DNA from: an uncultured Bacteroidota bacterium
GTDB taxonomy: Bacteria > Bacteroidota > Bacteroidia > 2-12-FULL-35-15
Assembly (NCBI GenBank): GCA_903847205.1
Contig: CAINDA010000065.1
Location: forward strand, 131,929 to 173,329
Length of the DNA: 41,401 nucleotides
Direction of reading: 5' to 3'
Shown here: positions 8,764-15,689 of the stretch, one piece after another
Numbering within the stretch: the stretch's first letter is position 1
How the letters are laid out: each line of letters starts with the position of its first letter
Translations under genes and position numbers: made by a program
Notes under the pieces: model-generated
What the model saw: the letters and a program-made list of their open reading frames with translations, nothing else
Database searches by the model: none
Told to the model about the DNA's origin: nothing

Positions 8764-8799
8764 AAGCCTCCGCTAATCCCGGAGGCTTTTTTTATTTTG
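8764..8799 (+). terminator. Strong rho-independent terminator with no gene upstream
   Basis: AAGCCTCCG (8764-8772) pairs perfectly with CGGAGGCTT (8780-8788) around a 7-base loop, and a T-rich run follows to 8799. The T run places it on the plus strand. No plus-strand open frame lies between 8526 and 8763, and the nearest gene on the left is on the opposite strand. It either ends a short non-coding transcript or insulates the XRE gene that begins at 8860. Confidence 0.8.
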
Positions 8800-8859
8800 T
8801 AGTGCTGACAGCTTTACGGTTATTTCATTTAAAATACTTCAATTTGCATACTTCTAAAA

Positions 8860-9114
8860 ATGAAAAATTCAGCTGAAATATACGGCTTTATAATAAAAAG
8901 TGAACGGGAGAAAAGGAAGCTCTCACTGCAGGCGTTTGCAAATTTATTGGAAATTGAAAAGGGGTATTTATGGAATATAGAAAAGGGAAGAGCAAATATG
9001 ACGTGTAAATATTTTGATAGACTGATAACTAAAATCGGATACAGTCCCAAAGAATTTTTTATGCCGGTTTTAAATTATTATATAAATAAAACAAATAGTA
9101 TCAATAAAAACTAA
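8860..9114 (+). CDS. Small XRE-family helix-turn-helix regulator
   Basis: The protein has 84 residues with one HTH_3/XRE domain over about residues 6-68. I-K-S-E-R-E-K-R-K-L-S-L-Q-A-F-A-N-L-L is helices 1-2, E-K-G-Y-L-W-N-I-E-K-G is the recognition helix, and a Y-F-D-R-L-I-T-K-I-G-Y helix follows. No effector domain is present. It is preceded by a strong terminator and followed by about 760 bases without an intact gene, so there is no partner toxin or phage gene to point to its target. Solo regulators of this kind are frequent in Bacteroidota accessory regions. The ATG at 8860 opens the domain at the normal distance. Confidence 0.85.
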   Translation: MKNSAEIYGFIIKSEREKRKLSLQAFANLLEIEKGYLWNIEKGRANMTCKYFDRLITKIGYSPKEFFMPVLNYYINKTNSINKN

Positions 9115-9230
9115 AACACAAACAACATGCCAACAAGTACACAAATAACCATACTGCAAACCATTGCAGTGCAAAAGCCAAACAAGGGTCTGTTCAATAA
9201 ACTGTGTCAGGGTTAAAAATACAAATTATC

Positions 9231-9288
9231 AGACAAAGAACCTGTGATTCGCTGTCAAAACATCAAGCTCTAAGACAAAGAACCTGTG
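9231..9288. repeat. 16 bp direct repeat pair
   Basis: AGACAAAGAACCTGTG occurs at 9231-9246 and again at 9273-9288, a 42-base period with unrelated sequence between. It is in the non-coding stretch after the XRE gene. Function is unknown; it may be debris of a rearrangement. Confidence 0.6.
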
Positions 9289-9400
9289 CCCTGCTAATAA
9301 GGAATGCAAATTCACAGCAGAAGAATGCAAGCTTCCAGATTATCTTTTAGAGAAATTTCAGAATTGAAGATTTGGGTTTTAGGAACCAAGATTTAAAACC

Positions 9401-9684
9401 CTAACTCACCAGCGTCAGCGATCCGTTTTTCTGAAGCGGATTACCATGCCTGTCAATCATATTGAGGATAAAAAATAAGCTCCCGGCGAAGCAGTTACTC
9501 CAGCCATAGTTCTGCCGTCCCAGCCCGAACCTCCAATACTTCATTCATACATTTTTTCGCCCCAGCGGTTGAAAATACCGGCCGAAAAAAAATTTATATT
9601 TCCTAAAGTAAAGTTGAAAACATCATTTATCCCGTCGCGGTTAGGGCTCAAAATATTCGGATAAATAATAATAGTTTCCGGATC
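9401..9684 (-). pseudogene. Decayed gliding-motility-type C-terminal domain (T9SS type B sorting domain)
   Basis: Reading the minus strand from about 9684 gives D-P-E-T-I-I-I-Y-P-N-I-L-S-P-N-R-D-G-I-N-D-V-F-N-F, then F-N-R-W-G-E-K-M-Y-E. This is the CHU_C / gliding-motility C-terminal signature (L-S-P-N-x-D-G-x-N-D-x-F). An in-frame TGA follows, then G-W-D-G-R-T-M-A-G-V-T-A-S-P-G-A-Y. A one-base loss near a T run shifts the frame, after which F-F-I-L-N-M-I-D-R-H-G-N-P-L-Q-K-N-G-S-L-T-L-V-S and a stop at 9401 complete the domain. One nonsense change and one frameshift make it dead. The body of the secreted protein is missing, and the upstream side is cut by the C-run and 55 bp repeat at 9685-9747. 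Confidence 0.82.
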
Positions 9685-9692
9685 TCCCCCCC

Positions 9693-9747
9693 GTTAAGCG
9701 GAGCGTCCTACTCCGCTTTATTTAACCAGCATCCTGCAGAAAATATA
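9693..9747 (+). repeat. 55 bp hairpin repeat, copy 1
   Basis: This copy matches 11718-11772 at 47 of 55 positions without gaps. A C7 run precedes it. It contains a perfect 8 bp stem, AAGCGGAG and CTCCGCTT, around a 7-base loop (CGTCCTA). It sits between the decayed gliding C-terminal domain and the coiled-coil gene, in the same orientation as copy 2. Confidence 0.85.
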
Positions 9748-9874
9748 AGAAATTCATTTGCAATGCTTCAGAAGCATAAAATAATTATCTTTAATAATAA
9801 AACAAAAAGGATATCGTTTATTATAAAATAATTATCAAACCCTTTGAAACCGGTTTAAAATAAATAGAAACAAA
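9748..9874. other. Rest of the 760-base gap before the coiled-coil gene
   Basis: Besides the direct repeat, the pseudogene and the 55 bp repeat described separately, the gap 9115-9874 holds only AT-rich sequence. The stretch 9748-9874 should contain the promoter of the coiled-coil gene, but I see no unambiguous promoter pair. Confidence 0.4.
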
Positions 9875-10180
9875 ATGAACATCGAACCAAAAACTGATTA
9901 CCAAAACCTTTTGATATGTCAGGCTTATGTAAAAATGCTGCAGTATGATATAAAGACTAAGGATGCTGAGATTGAAAAACAAAAAACTTTAATTCGTGAA
10001 TTAGAAGCTGTCGTTAGAAATCCCGAAAAGAAAAAGGTGATGAGAAAAGAAAAAGCTTATGATGAGTTATATAAAAAAAATGAGGAACAGCAGAAAGAGA
10101 TTAAGAAACTAAGAAAAGATAATTCAGAATTAATAATGAAATTAGTTAAGCCCCCTCATGGGGAGGGAGATGTAAAATAA
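9875..10180 (+). CDS. Small coiled-coil hypothetical protein
   Basis: The 101-residue protein is rich in Lys and Glu with long helical heptad character from about residue 18 to 92, and has no signal peptide or membrane segment. It starts MNIEPKTDYQNLLICQAYVKML. I do not recognise the family. Its last residues (K-P-P-H-G-E-G-D-V-K) are encoded by a C-rich/G-rich palindrome (10151-10167) that belongs to the intergenic repeats here. The original C-terminus has therefore probably been replaced or extended by the repeat. It sits between the two 55 bp repeats with the GldN-like gene. Confidence 0.6.
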   Translation: MNIEPKTDYQNLLICQAYVKMLQYDIKTKDAEIEKQKTLIRELEAVVRNPEKKKVMRKEKAYDELYKKNEEQQKEIKKLRKDNSELIMKLVKPPHGEGDVK

Positions 10181-10201
10181 ATTTCAAAAATATAATGTTA
10201 A
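10151..10201 (+). repeat. Palindrome plus 31 bp repeated word
   Basis: CCCCCTCATGGGGAGGG (10151-10167) is a near-palindrome that forms the end of the coiled-coil gene. The following ~31 bases (10171-10201) reappear with small changes and one extra base at 11691-11722, directly before copy 2 of the 55 bp repeat. Both look like parts of one composite interspersed element. Confidence 0.6.
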
Positions 10202-10343
10202 TCAAAGCCGCCCCCGACAAAATAAAATCTTTTCAAAAACTTTCAGCCGTAATCTTAACTGAATCTATTTTTCCAACATCCGATCATGTATTCAATTTCT
10301 TTTTTTAGCTTTGAGCTAAAACCATAACCTTCTGCTTATAAGT

Positions 10344-11645
10344 ATGAACAAATTTAAATCATATTTCCATTTATTAATTTTATATACACTATTCATTTCA
10401 TCTGTAACAACAGCTGAGAATCTAACAGCAGGCATTTCAAACGATTCGTTAAAACAAAAATATCCATTAATTTATAATGAAAATATAATTTGGGGCGCCT
10501 CCTTATCAAATTTTATATTCATTAACGACAGCTCTATTTTTACCAGAAATTATACATATAGAAATGACAGTGCATTCATTGAAGAGGGCAATAGCGGAAA
10601 AATATATATTGATAAAGAAAGCCTGAAATCAATGAAAGCCGAAGATTCAATTTTTACCGCTGACACAAAAGAAGCCTATCAAGAAAATAGCAGCAAAAAT
10701 TTAAAAGGGAATGAAACAAGGTTTTCCAATTTTTTATTTAACACAGCTTTATCTGGTAATTCAAACATATATAAAAATATATCAGAAGAAAATAATGGAA
10801 TTGGATGTATTGGTTCCAGGTTTACTTCATCCGAAGTTAATAATATACTATGCTATTATGATACTGTTTCTGATTATGCAAAATTACACCCCGAAGCCGA
10901 TGACACTTTAAATTATGAGAGCGAAGCCGATGACTATTTAAATCCTGAAGTGATAGTTCATAAATCACAAATTCAAGCATTAAATTGTCCGCTGGAATTG
11001 TATTTTAATGCTGGCACAAATGAAATAATAAGCAAAGTAAACTGCATAATTCCAGCTCAAGAAAAACTAACTGAATCAGGAAGTGATATAGCCTTATTTA
11101 GCTCAATGTTTTGTATGGCAGTTAATACTATGGGTGTTAAAAAAAATAGTACAGTTGATATAAATGATCCTGACATTATTTGGGCTAAGCGGACAAAAAA
11201 AATATTTTGCCTTCCAAGTTATTATTCCAATGATAATCTTAATTCTAATGTCTCTGAAATAAAAAAAATATTTAATAAAACTATTGTAGATATATTATTT
11301 GAGAAGGTTAAATCCAGAGAAATGGCTGCATACAATCCGAATGGGGAAATTATAAACGATATAGATGATTTTTTATCATATTCTGATACTTCTCAAGTTG
11401 AAGATACAAGCCCAATAAATGGGAAATTTGGCAGCCATATCGAAATTTATAAAAATAGTATTGACCCGCACCAGCTGTTTCATTTTTATCTGCTTCAAGA
11501 TTGGTTTTTCAACAAAAAAACGATGACGATGGAAACTACTATTCTAGGTATCGCTCCCGTTTCTGAGGAATACAATTCTGAAGGTGCAGTTTTAAAAAAC
11601 AATTCTGAATTATTTTGGGTGTATTTTAACGGATATAAACCTTAA
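10344..11645 (+). CDS. Secreted protein with two tandem GldN-like domains
   Basis: The protein has 433 residues with a signal peptide (about 1-24). The C-terminal half matches the gliding/T9SS protein GldN (PorN): D-P-D-I-I-W-A-K-R-T-K-K-I-F (275-288), D-I-L-F-E-K-V-K-S-R-E-M-A-A-Y (316-330), D-W-F-F-N-K-K-T-M-T-M-E-T-T-I-L-G-I-A-P-V (386-406), and E-L-F-W-V-Y-F (422-428). The first half shows a degenerate copy in the same order: E-N-I-I-W-G-A-S (46-53), N-I-L-C-Y-Y-D-T (167-174, against D-F-L-S-Y-S-D-T at 342-349), L-E-L-Y-F-N-A-G-T-N-E-I-I-S-K-V-N-C-I-I-P-A (217-238) and A-L-F-S-S-M-F. GldN forms a periplasmic ring with GldK in T9SS. This copy lies outside any gldKLMN cluster and is longer than usual. 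A 10-residue direct duplication, E-A-D-D-x-L-N, lies at 184-203. Confidence 0.78.
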   Translation: MNKFKSYFHLLILYTLFISSVTTAENLTAGISNDSLKQKYPLIYNENIIWGASLSNFIFINDSSIFTRNYTYRNDSAFIEEGNSGKIYIDKESLKSMKAEDSIFTADTKEAYQENSSKNLKGNETRFSNFLFNTALSGNSNIYKNISEENNGIGCIGSRFTSSEVNNILCYYDTVSDYAKLHPEADDTLNYESEADDYLNPEVIVHKSQIQALNCPLELYFNAGTNEIISKVNCIIPAQEKLTESGSDIALFSSMFCMAVNTMGVKKNSTVDINDPDIIWAKRTKKIFCLPSYYSNDNLNSNVSEIKKIFNKTIVDILFEKVKSREMAAYNPNGEIINDIDDFLSYSDTSQVEDTSPINGKFGSHIEIYKNSIDPHQLFHFYLLQDWFFNKKTMTMETTILGIAPVSEEYNSEGAVLKNNSELFWVYFNGYKP

Positions 11646-11690
11646 ACACCTATCACTTAAACTGTCTCTTTCCACACGTGGAGCGCAAGG

Positions 11691-11772
11691 AGTAAAATAA
11701 ATTTTCAAGAATAAAATGTTAAGCGCAGCGTCCTGCTCCGCTTAATTTAAAAGGCATCCTGCCGAAACTATA
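11691..11772 (+). repeat. 31 bp word plus 55 bp hairpin repeat, copy 2
   Basis: 11691-11722 matches 10171-10201, and 11718-11772 matches 9693-9747 (47 of 55 identical, no gaps). The hairpin stem here has one mismatch (AAGCGCAG against CTCCGCTT). With copy 1 it brackets a ~2 kb segment that holds the coiled-coil and GldN-like genes. Confidence 0.85.
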
Positions 11773-11916
11773 CATTTATTTCCATTTTGTAAATTATCCG
11801 GTTAATAGTTTGTTAATAGTATTGCCCGTTTTCTCCTCCTCTAAAAGTAAAAATCAAAGTATTTTTACATTGCTTTTACCTATTGTAAAGCATAACAAAT
11901 TTCTAAATCTAATTTT

Positions 11917-13854
11917 ATGGATTACTTAACGAGTTATTGGTGGCTTGCTATCCCCATTTTAATGATTTTACTTTATAAAATTATACTCCGCATTTTATGC
12001 GGGATGGTTATTATCCCTCAGGACAGAATCGGATTAGTAACAAAAAAATTCGTGCTGTTCGGCGAATTCAAAGAAATGCCCGATAACCGCATTATAGCTG
12101 TAAATGGCGAAGCCGGCTTTCAGGCAAAAACATTAGCTCCGGGAATCTATTTCGGCAAATGGGTTTGGCAGTATGAAATAATATTGCAGCCATTCGTAAT
12201 TATTCCTCAGGGTAAAATTGGTTTGATATTAGCAAGAGACGGTGCTGAAATACCTACCGGCGCTATCTTAGCCAGCAAAGTTGACTGCGATAATTTTCAG
12301 GATGCAGAAAAATTTTTAAAATCTGGCGGACAGAAAGGACGGCAGGCCGCTTACATAACAGCCGGTTCATACCGCATCAATACTCATTTATTTTCAGGCA
12401 CTGAGGCTGATATGATAAATATTCGCGAAAGCATGGTAGGTGTTGTAACTACTCTTGACGGCCACCCTATTGAGGATGGTCAGATTGCCGGCACGTTGGT
12501 TGAAGGCCATAATAATTTTCAAGACATTGACAGCTTTCTAAAAAATGGCGGAAACAGGGGCTTACAGCCACAGATAGTTTTGGCAGGTTCCTACAACATC
12601 AATCCCTGGGCAGTGCAGATAGAAGAAATTCCGATGACGGAAATCCCGATTGGAAATGTAGGTGTTGTTATTTCATACATTGGTCAGGAAGGAAAAGATT
12701 TAAGCGGTGATTCGTTCAAACATGGCAACATTATGGAGAAAGGCTTCAAAGGTGTTTGGAATGTGCCTTACGGACCGGGGAAATATCCGATCAATAAATA
12801 TATTATGAAAGTGGAATTGGTGCCTACTACAAACCTTGTTCTTAATTGGGCCAGTGCAAGGTCTGAATCTCATAACCTTGATAAAAATCTTTCTACGATA
12901 ACTGTCCGTTCGAAAGATGGTTTTCCGTTTAACCTGGATGTAGCACAGATCATTCACATACCATCATCAGAAGCGCCAAAAGTGATTGCACGTTTTGGTA
13001 ATATGAACAACCTTGTATCACAGGTTCTGGAACCCACTATCGGAAACTATTTCCGTAACTCGGCACAGGACAGCGATGTAATTTCTTTCCTCGGTACTCG
13101 TAAGGAACGCCAGCAGTCGGCAAAAGATCATATCTCTAAAGTATTGGATCAATATAATGTTAATGCTGTGGATACGTTGATTGGAGATATTGTTCCTCCA
13201 GCACAATTAATGAAAACATTAACCGACAGGAAAATTGCACAAGAGGAAGAGCTGACATTTGAGACTCAGAAGAAAGCTCAGGAGAAGCGCCAGGGTGTTG
13301 AAAAAGAAACTGCAATTGCTGATATGCAGAAGGAAATTGTAAAAGCACAGCAAAGTGTGGAAATTGCTGAACGTACTGCCAATGCCACTGTTAAGAAGGC
13401 AGAGGGAGATGCAACAAGTATAAAATTGCAGGTTCAGGCTGAAGCGGAAACAATAAAGATGCGCGCAAATGCATCTGCGGAAGCCACTCGGTATAAGGCT
13501 CAGGCAGATTCTGAAGCAACAAAGTTAAATGCAAATGCCGATGCTGAAAAAATTGCTGTCACCGGTGCAGCTGAAGCAGGAAAAATTTTAGCAATAGGAA
13601 AATCAACTGCTGAGGCATACCAATTAGCAGTAGGTGCAATGGGCGGCGACAACTTTACAAAGTATAAGATCACTGAAGAAATCGGCAAGGGGAAAATTAA
13701 AATTATTCCTGAAGTGCTTATCAACGGCAGCGGAGGCGAAGCGAATCCAATGAATGGATTACTGGGATTGAAATTGATGGAGATGATTGATGCGACTAAA
13801 AAAAGTGACGGGCCTTCCAATTCAAAAGATAATAACGCGGATAAAAAATCATAA
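11917..13854 (+). CDS. SPFH/Band 7 (flotillin-like) membrane protein
   Basis: The protein has 645 residues. A hydrophobic segment at about 7-30 anchors the N-terminus. SPFH-type sequence follows: I-P-Q-D-R-I-G-L-V-T-K-K, twice-repeated I-G-x-V/I-x-x-x-G segments with G-T-L-V-E-G-H-N-N-F-Q-D, then the core S-K-D-G-F-P-F-N-L-D-V-A-Q-I-I-H and the R-K-E-R-Q-Q-S-A-K-D-H region. Residues about 420-565 form a long Ala/Glu/Lys coiled coil (A-E-A-E-T-I-K-M-R-A-N-A-S-A-E-A-T), as in flotillins, and a Gly-rich tail ends the protein. Such proteins oligomerise and organise membrane microdomains; a specific role cannot be read here. The gap of 33 bases to thyA would allow co-transcription. Confidence 0.88.
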   Translation: MDYLTSYWWLAIPILMILLYKIILRILCGMVIIPQDRIGLVTKKFVLFGEFKEMPDNRIIAVNGEAGFQAKTLAPGIYFGKWVWQYEIILQPFVIIPQGKIGLILARDGAEIPTGAILASKVDCDNFQDAEKFLKSGGQKGRQAAYITAGSYRINTHLFSGTEADMINIRESMVGVVTTLDGHPIEDGQIAGTLVEGHNNFQDIDSFLKNGGNRGLQPQIVLAGSYNINPWAVQIEEIPMTEIPIGNVGVVISYIGQEGKDLSGDSFKHGNIMEKGFKGVWNVPYGPGKYPINKYIMKVELVPTTNLVLNWASARSESHNLDKNLSTITVRSKDGFPFNLDVAQIIHIPSSEAPKVIARFGNMNNLVSQVLEPTIGNYFRNSAQDSDVISFLGTRKERQQSAKDHISKVLDQYNVNAVDTLIGDIVPPAQLMKTLTDRKIAQEEELTFETQKKAQEKRQGVEKETAIADMQKEIVKAQQSVEIAERTANATVKKAEGDATSIKLQVQAEAETIKMRANASAEATRYKAQADSEATKLNANADAEKIAVTGAAEAGKILAIGKSTAEAYQLAVGAMGGDNFTKYKITEEIGKGKIKIIPEVLINGSGGEANPMNGLLGLKLMEMIDATKKSDGPSNSKDNNADKKS

Positions 13855-13887
13855 ATAATATTTCCAAAAAGGGAAAATTAAAAAAAT

Positions 13888-14682
13888 ATGAAACAATACC
13901 ACAACCTAATGCAGCATGTCCTTGACAAAGGCGCTGTAAAAACAGACAGAACCGGAACCGGAACAGTGAGTGTTTTCGGCTACCAGATGCGTTTTGATTT
14001 ACAGGAAGGTTTCCCGATGCTGACAACAAAAAAACTGCATTTAAAATCTATACTTCATGAATTATTATGGTTCTTAAAAGGAGATACCAACATAAAATAT
14101 TTGACGGAAAACGGAGTGCATATCTGGGACGAATGGGCTGATGAAAACGGTAACCTCGGTCCTGTATATGGCTCACAGTGGAGAAGCTGGCCTGCAGCTG
14201 ATGGCCGCCATATCGACCAGATAACACAGGTAGTGAATCAAATTAAAACAAATCCCGATAGCCGCAGAATGATTGTAAGCGCCTGGAATGTGGGTGAAAT
14301 TGATAAAATGAAATTACCTCCCTGCCATGCCCTGTTTCAATTTTATGTTGCAGACGGGAAATTGAGCTGTCAGCTATATCAGCGCAGCGCCGACATATTT
14401 TTAGGTGTGCCGTTTAACATTGCATCGTATGCCATTTTAACTTTAATGATAGCGCAGGTTTGTAACTTACAGCCGGGAGAATTTATACATACTCTTGGTG
14501 ATGCTCATTTATATTCCAATCACATTGAACAGGCTAAGCTGCAGTTATCTCGCGATCTTCGTAAACTTCCGACGCTGAAAATAAATCCTGAAGTAAAAAA
14601 CATTCTCGAATTTAAGTTTGAAGATTTTACTTTAGAAGGTTATGATCCTCATCCGCATATTAAGGCCGCTGTGGCTGTTTAA
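13888..14682 (+). CDS. thyA: Thymidylate synthase
   Basis: This folate-dependent enzyme methylates dUMP to dTMP and turns methylene-THF into DHF. The length of 264 residues and the residue numbering match the Escherichia coli enzyme. Catalytic Cys146 sits in P-P-C-H, with R21, R126-R127 in S-R-R-M, Q165-R166-S167 with D169, N177, and H207/Y209 in D-A-H-L-Y-S. All key residues are present, so it should be active. Its product DHF is recycled by dihydrofolate reductase, encoded next at 15160. The pair is normally adjacent; here a four-helix-bundle gene lies between them. Confidence 0.98.
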   Translation: MKQYHNLMQHVLDKGAVKTDRTGTGTVSVFGYQMRFDLQEGFPMLTTKKLHLKSILHELLWFLKGDTNIKYLTENGVHIWDEWADENGNLGPVYGSQWRSWPAADGRHIDQITQVVNQIKTNPDSRRMIVSAWNVGEIDKMKLPPCHALFQFYVADGKLSCQLYQRSADIFLGVPFNIASYAILTLMIAQVCNLQPGEFIHTLGDAHLYSNHIEQAKLQLSRDLRKLPTLKINPEVKNILEFKFEDFTLEGYDPHPHIKAAVAV

Positions 14683-14700
14683 GTTAATAGTCATTGGGTA

Positions 14701-14716
14701 TTAGTCATTTGTCATT
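14701..14716 (+). repeat. 16 bp inverted repeat, left arm
   Basis: TTAGTCATTTGTCATT here is the exact reverse complement of 15152-15167. A partial extra word, tagtcattggg, precedes it at 14687-14697. Together the two arms enclose the four-helix-bundle gene. Confidence 0.85.
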
Positions 14717-14755
14717 GGGATGTGAGTATTAGGTTTGCCTTTTAAAAATAAAAAA

Positions 14756-15124
14756 ATGAAGCAGCATAGACTTGAGGAATTGGATGTTTACCAACTATCT
14801 ATGGAGTTCGGAGAAAACATTTGGGACATTGCAATCAATTGGAGTTTCCTGGCACAAGATACTATTGGTAAACAAATGATTCGATCATCTGATTCAATTG
14901 CTGCGAACATTGCCGAAGGTTACGGCAGATTTCATTTTAAGGAAAATAAACAATTTTGTTATTACAGCAGAGGTTCAGTTTTAGAAACTAAAACCTGGCT
15001 GAGTAAAGCAAATAGCAGAAAACTTATTACAGAAGAACAGCATTCACAATTTATTGCAAAACTTGAAACAATTCATATAAAACTAAATGCATACATTAAA
15101 TCCATTGGCAAAGCATCTCTTTGA
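14756..15124 (+). CDS. Four-helix bundle protein (23S rRNA intervening-sequence protein family)
   Basis: From the ATG at 14756 the protein has 122 residues. L-E-E-L-D-V-Y-Q-L-S-M-E-F, then Q-M-I-R-S-S-D-S-I-A-A-N-I-A-E-G-Y-G-R and a final amphipathic helix are the hallmarks of the IVP/S23-like four-helix bundle family (TIGR02436). I prefer this start to the in-frame ATG at 14735, because the family begins with the H-R-L-E-E-L-D-V-Y element and the seven extra residues are low-complexity. The function is unknown. Members occur inside 23S rRNA insertions and scattered in Bacteroidota genomes. It interrupts the thyA-folA pair and is enclosed by perfect 16 bp inverted repeats, as if inserted as a unit. 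Confidence 0.9.
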   Translation: MKQHRLEELDVYQLSMEFGENIWDIAINWSFLAQDTIGKQMIRSSDSIAANIAEGYGRFHFKENKQFCYYSRGSVLETKTWLSKANSRKLITEEQHSQFIAKLETIHIKLNAYIKSIGKASL

Positions 15125-15151
15125 TTCACCGAGCCTAATGACAAATCTACA

Positions 15152-15167
15152 AATGACAAATGACTAA
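15152..15167 (+). repeat. 16 bp inverted repeat, right arm, covering the folA start
   Basis: AATGACAAATGACTAA is the reverse complement of 14701-14716. It contains the folA start codon (15160-15162), so the ribosome-binding region and first codons of folA lie within the repeat. An additional AATGACAAAT word is at 15137-15146. Confidence 0.85.
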
Positions 15168-15666
15168 AAGTATTATAGTTGCTGTCGCAGAAAAAAATGT
15201 GATCGGGAAAGACAATACCCTGATATGGCATTTACCGGCGGATATGAAATATTTCAAAGAGAAAACTACCGGGCATTGCATAATTACCGGAAGAAAAAAT
15301 TACGAATCAATCCCTGAAAAATTCCGTCCTCTGCCCTACAGAACTAACATTGTAATTTCACGTCAGAAAAATTACGATGCGCCGGGAGCTATTGTTGTGA
15401 GCTCGATTGATGAAGCAATTGAAAAAGCGAAACAAACTGACGATCAGGAAATTTTTATAATCGGCGGTGCCGAAATTTTTAAACAGAGTATGCATTTAGT
15501 TGATAAAATATACTTCACAAAAATTTATCACTCCTTTGAAGGCGACGTTTATTTTCCTGAATTGAATTCAGATGAATGGCTGGAAACCGAACGGATAAAA
15601 GGCATACAGGATGAAAAGAATAAATACAAATACGACTTTATTACATACAAAAAAATCCGCAGATAA
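15160..15666 (+). CDS. folA: Dihydrofolate reductase
   Basis: The 168-residue enzyme reduces DHF to THF with NADPH, recycling the product of thymidylate synthase. Conserved elements are I-I-V-A-V-A-E-K-N-V-I-G-K-D-N-T-L-I-W-H-L-P-A-D (1-28, catalytic Asp28), T-G-R-K-N-Y-E-S-I (42-53 region), N-I-V-I-S-R and I-I-G-G-A-E-I-F, which binds NADPH. Length is typical. The start codon lies inside an inverted repeat shared with the upstream four-helix-bundle cassette, which may have replaced the native leader. It ends 23 bases before the convergent thiL. Confidence 0.97.
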   Translation: MTKSIIVAVAEKNVIGKDNTLIWHLPADMKYFKEKTTGHCIITGRKNYESIPEKFRPLPYRTNIVISRQKNYDAPGAIVVSSIDEAIEKAKQTDDQEIFIIGGAEIFKQSMHLVDKIYFTKIYHSFEGDVYFPELNSDEWLETERIKGIQDEKNKYKYDFITYKKIRR

Positions 15667-15689
15667 AACTTACAAAAATATTTTCAAAA

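Noticed and set aside
9127-9216. A 29-codon frame after the XRE gene
   Set aside because: It is short, with no recognised motif, and lies in a stretch with direct repeats and a pseudogene. It is not enough to call a gene.
12700-13820. Long minus-strand open frames opposite the SPFH gene
   Set aside because: They are antisense shadows of the Ala/Glu/Lys-rich coiled-coil coding sequence, without starts or motifs of their own.
14735-14755. Upstream in-frame ATG for the four-helix-bundle gene
   Set aside because: The family starts at the H-R-L-E-E-L-D-V-Y element; the seven added residues are lysine-rich low complexity near the inverted repeat.
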